A DNA stretch of 11,000 nt from Acanthamoeba lenticulata (Eukaryota > Discosea > Longamoebia > Acanthamoebidae): positions 1-11,000 of the forward strand of contig NAVB01006422.1 in NCBI GenBank assembly GCA_002179805.1, in the 5' to 3' direction. Position numbers and translations under genes: made by a program. The stretch's first letter is position 1, and every line of letters begins with the position of its first letter. Below the pieces are notes generated by a model, which was not told where the DNA came from, searched no databases, and was given only the letters and a program-made list of their open reading frames with translations. Shown here one piece after another: positions 7,831 to 11,000 of this stretch.

Positions 7831-9790
7831 TTACAACAACTCGCCGGGCGTGTCTTCAGGCAGACCTTCGTAGAGCTCAAGCGCTTCCTCGCTGCGGTCG
7901 AGCCGATCTAGAATGATGTAGACATCTTCCCTTGCCCGCTTGGTGATCGGATGCATGGGTCCCATCACGCTACAACGCACATCGAGCTCTTGCCGGTGCC
8001 ATTCTAGCGACTTCTCCAGACCTGTCCACCCACCAACAATGAGATGAAGTACTTCATAGAGCCAACAAAGGTCTTGATGCGTAATGCGAGCCAACGGCTG
8101 CCGTAGTTGCGCACCTTCCACAGATTCCCTGTCCCAGTTCTACAGTGGAAACACTCACTCGTTAGTGGTTTGCCGACACCGTCTGTTACAAGTTTGGGCT
8201 AGAGGTACCCAGAACATGTAGCCAAACTTCTGCATGATGTCAGCGGCCTGGACGCTCTCGTGCCCGAATATCTTGTTCACCAGCACCAACGAACGCTGGA
8301 GGTAGGTGATCGCTTTGTCCTTGTCCTGGTGGTGCGTGTCTGAGCCGTCGCTCACTGTCAGCACCATCTTCAACTGTTCATGATCAAGGGATTGAGTCAT
8401 GTACCTGCGAAGATGCCGGCCGAGATGCGGTAGGCCTCGGCTAGGCCTCTCTCATCGCTCACTTGTTGATAGATCGCTGTCGCTTTCTCCAGCCATTTCC
8501 TGTTCATGAACATCACCGGCAACGGACGATCAGAGCTGGTGCAGAAAGGAGGTCGTCGAGACGTACAGGGCATTCTTCTCGGCTTCGATCTTGTGGGAGA
8601 GCGCTAAATGCGTCGATGTGGTGCAGACATAGCCAGCCAGCATGCACAGGCAGTCGGCGATCCGCAAGCCCAGGCTGCGGCGCTCGTCGGCCTCCAGCCG
8701 CCCTCGAAAGACCTGCAGGTGGCGCTCGTAGACGCGCACCGACTCGGCGATGTACTCGGTCCCACGTTTGCAAATCTTGATCTTCTCATCCCGCACGTAG
8801 ACAAACGTGTTGGACTGAAGACGGCACATATGGGCCAAGTTGAAGTAGTCGTTGGCCACCGCCACGGACTCGGACCTGCGTGTCGCCAGACGTCTTGAGC
8901 CAAGAGAAGTTCAACTGAATAAGAGCAGCTACAGAATGCGAACCCATGGGTAGAAATGTCCCGTGCCAACACCTCCAGGAGGAGCTTCTCGGCGTCGGCA
9001 TGCTTCCCGGCCTCGCCTAGAAGGGCTGCTAACCGGGTAAGCCGGCGCGCAGCCTTTGCATTCTGTTCCTGTTTACTCTTGGCCTCTTCCTCTTCTTGTG
9101 ACATGGCCATCGTTCTGAGCCTCTTAGCCAGTCGTTCATCCACGCTGAGCTGCCTAACTGCCGACATAGTCCTGTCTTGCGCTACGGTCCAGCAGCGCTT
9201 GGTGGCCTCGATCTCGCGCCGCAGCTTCTTCGTGCAGATGCATTTGGGGCACTTGCGCGTGTTATCGAGGAATACGACAAAGCTCGGCCGCGCACCACAC
9301 TCGAAGCACCTCCGTTTGGCGAGAGTGACGGCCAGACGGCGCCACCCGAATCGCTTCACGTCGTCATGGTCGACCGCTTCCCAAGCTCTAGAGTAGCAGG
9401 GCTGGCCGAGGTCGCCCATGTGAACCATCGACACCACTGCGGAATGTTCATAACTGGTGCAAGGGGCACAATAAGCGTGGATGTGACAACGTTGCTGAAA
9501 GAGGAGACAAGAGGGTACCGCCGGTGATAGAAGTAGAGAGCGCGCCACAACGATGGGTCGTTGGCAATAGCCGCCAGCTCCCGACAGCTGGCCTGCACGG
9601 CGAAGAGGTCGCGCGCGGCAAGGAAGCGAAGAACTGCCACGATGAGCTCTTCGGGCAGGCGAAGTAAGGGAAACGGCTCACCCCGCTCATTCACGTCCTC
9701 TCTTTCCATACTCGCTGCCGCCCGCATTCGGGTGTCCAAGGCGTGAGAAGCGGCTTTATGGAAGGCCGCCAAGAGGAAGCGTACCAGCAT
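7831..9790 (-). CDS. F-box protein with Cys4 motif and kinesin-light-chain-like TPRs
   Basis: Likely an SCF ubiquitin-ligase substrate adaptor. The F-box would bind SKP1 and the TPR region the target (family knowledge plus inference). Exons, in order of transcription: 9790-9519, 9387-8944, 8875-8567, 8499-8405, 8339-8209, 8139-8115 and 8021-7831. They total 1467 nt, 488 aa plus TAA. The F-box is at about 41-88 (LLRLPEELIVAVLRFL, then PSLWRALYFYHRR). C118, C121, C137 and C140 form a CxxC-x15-CxxC possible zinc site, followed by a charged helical stretch. TPR-like helices run from about 200 to the end: GEAGKHADAEKLLLEVLA, AVANDYFNLAHM, DKAITYLQRSLVLVNKIFG and LEKSLEWHRQELDVR. An in-frame TAG precedes the ATG at 9790; M22 and M28 are alternative starts. 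The 8339 acceptor could instead be 8354, also in phase. The 25-nt sixth exon is the least usual element. Confidence 0.82.
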
Positions 9791-10261
9791 CGAGGACTAA
9801 AGGAGCAAGAGTGCCGTCATCCTCGTCGGTAAAGCCGGAGGAGAGGTTTACATAAAGAAAGTCTAAAGCCTTCCTTAGCATTGGTGTTGTTGGGTCTTTT
9901 GTTGAGCTAAAGGCAGTGCTCGCAGGCAATATCGTTCGCCTTCAAAGGGCTCTGTACCACAGACGCACAACAAGGGAGATAGGGTTGTTGTGGCGCTACA
10001 GGGCCTCTGTTCCGCCTAACCGCCTGACGAAATCCCCAAAGGAAGCTGTCGACATCTTCCGTACAGCCACAACAAAAAGAAGCTTGTAGAGGGAGGAAGT
10101 AGCCACAGAACTCTGAGACAAACAGGGACGCAGCTGAAGAAGATACAAAGCAGTCGTTGTTGTTTTTGGGATGAAAAAGAAGGAAGAGTTGCAGCTCAAG
10201 AACGATTCTTCTTCTGCTGGCCACCGCCCGGGAGCGAGAAGAGAGAGGGAAAAGAAAGGCT
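9791..10261. other. Intergenic region without a recognised gene
   Basis: This is the longest gap in the window (471 bp), between the start of the F-box gene and the stop of V-ATPase B. It should contain the V-ATPase 3' UTR, which is pyrimidine-rich on the transcribed strand near 10170-10260, and the F-box gene promoter. A minus-strand frame stays open through much of it, but its residues match no family I know. I found no tRNA T-loop, no clear polyadenylation signal and no repeat. Confidence 0.6.
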
Positions 10262-11000
10262 TTAGGCAGTGCCCCTGTCGCGGTTGTAGAACTCGGCGAG
10301 CGTCTTCTCGGGGATACGACGGAGGAGCTCCTTGGGGAAGAGGCGGAGGAGGGACCAGGCAATGTCGAGCGACTGGAAGACGTCGCGGGACTCGTAGTTG
10401 CCCTGGGCGAGGAACTTGTGCTCGAACTTGTCGAGGAACTCGAGGTAGAGCAGATCCTCCGAGGTGAGGGCCTCCTCACCGACTACGGCCTTCATGGCCT
10501 GCACGTCCTTGCCGATGGCGTAGTTGGCGTACATCTGGTTGGACACGAAGGAGTGGTCGCGGCGGGTCATGCCCTCGCCAATGGCATTCTTCATGAGACG
10601 GGACAGCGACGGCAGCACGTTGATGGGCGGGTAGATCTGACGGTTGTGAAGCTGACGGTCGACGTAGATCTGACCCTCCGTGATGTAGCCCGTAAGATCG
10701 GGGATCGGGTGAGTAATATCGTCGTTGGGCATCGTCAGAATGGGGATCTGCGTGATGGAGCCCTTGCGGCCCTCCACACGACCGGCCCGCTCGTAGATGG
10801 TGGACAAATCGGTGTACATGTAACCGGGGTAACCACGACGGCCGGGCACCTCCTCACGGGCGGCCGAGACCTCACGCAGAGCGTCGGCGTAGGACGACAT
10901 GTCGGTAAGGATGACCAGCACGTGCATGCCGCACGAGTAGGCCAGGTACTCGGCAGTCGTGAGGGCGAGACGCGGGGTAATGATACGCTCGATGGTCGGA
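10262..11000 (-). CDS. vatB: V-type proton ATPase subunit B, C-terminal half (5' partial)
   Basis: Subunit B is the nucleotide-binding but non-catalytic subunit of the V1 head of the vacuolar H+-ATPase. It alternates with subunit A in the hexamer that drives proton pumping into endosomes, the contractile vacuole and similar compartments. The 245 visible codons form one uninterrupted exon ending in TAA at 10262. They are nearly collinear with known eukaryotic B subunits: [106 protein letters not shown] and a C-terminal EFYNRD. About half of the usual 490-500 residues lie beyond the right edge. No frameshift or unusual substitution is apparent. The long intron-free exon contrasts with the intron-rich neighbours, as is common for highly expressed conserved genes. 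Confidence 0.98.
   Translation of the reverse strand, partial: PTIERIITPRLALTTAEYLAYSCGMHVLVILTDMSSYADALREVSAAREEVPGRRGYPGYMYTDLSTIYERAGRVEGRKGSITQIPILTMPNDDITHPIPDLTGYITEGQIYVDRQLHNRQIYPPINVLPSLSRLMKNAIGEGMTRRDHSFVSNQMYANYAIGKDVQAMKAVVGEEALTSEDLLYLEFLDKFEHKFLAQGNYESRDVFQSLDIAWSLLRLFPKELLRRIPEKTLAEFYNRDRGTA

Noticed and set aside
9907..10479. 190-codon minus-strand ORF overlapping the V-ATPase end
   Set aside because: Its first part is a Ser/Arg-rich out-of-frame reading of conserved V-ATPase codons. The remainder matches no family. It may be an open frame by chance.
1..11000. CRISPR arrays, insertion sequences, bacterial operons or viral genes
   Set aside because: No spaced direct repeats, transposase motifs or viral proteins are visible. 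The exon-intron structure and protein families are eukaryotic.

Overview
The window is nuclear DNA of a gene-dense protist, most likely an Acanthamoeba-type amoebozoan. The evidence is GC-rich exons cut by many short GT-AG introns (about 50-130 bp), intergenic gaps of 85-470 bp, eukaryotic protein families throughout, and a complete eukaryotic 5S rRNA gene that resembles the Acanthamoeba 5S as I remember it. The genus is an inference. All exon coordinates below were built by hand from splice signals, reading phase and protein-family fit, and every complete model closes in phase.

Layout. 1-2504 (+): the C-terminal 599 codons of a fatty-acid transport protein / very-long-chain acyl-CoA synthetase, nine exons, 5' end outside the window. 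2590-4002 (-): a 324-aa four-CBS-domain protein the size of SNF4/AMPK-gamma. 4185-7725 (-): a 14-exon gene that I read as one 770-aa protein with an N-terminal LON substrate-binding domain, a VHL-box-like segment (BC box plus Cul2 box) and a C-terminal leucine-rich-repeat array. Its seventh intron (5773-6087) is unusually long and holds a full same-strand 5S rRNA gene (5910-6028) with an internal control region and a T9 Pol III terminator. 7831-9790 (-): a 488-aa F-box / Cys4 / TPR protein. 10262 to the right edge (-): the C-terminal half of V-ATPase subunit B.

The four genes to the right of 2590 all lie head-to-tail on the minus strand. Only the acyl-CoA synthetase is on the plus strand, and it converges on the CBS gene with 85 bp between stop codons. 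No operon logic is expected here. Two neighbouring genes do look like ubiquitin-ligase substrate receptors: the F-box protein (SCF type) and the LON/VHL-box/LRR protein (candidate Elongin BC-Cullin type).

The most unusual points are the 5S gene nested in a Pol II intron, the LON-VHL box-LRR fusion, several stop-free introns whose length is a multiple of three, and a strong GTNCG donor signature across the window.
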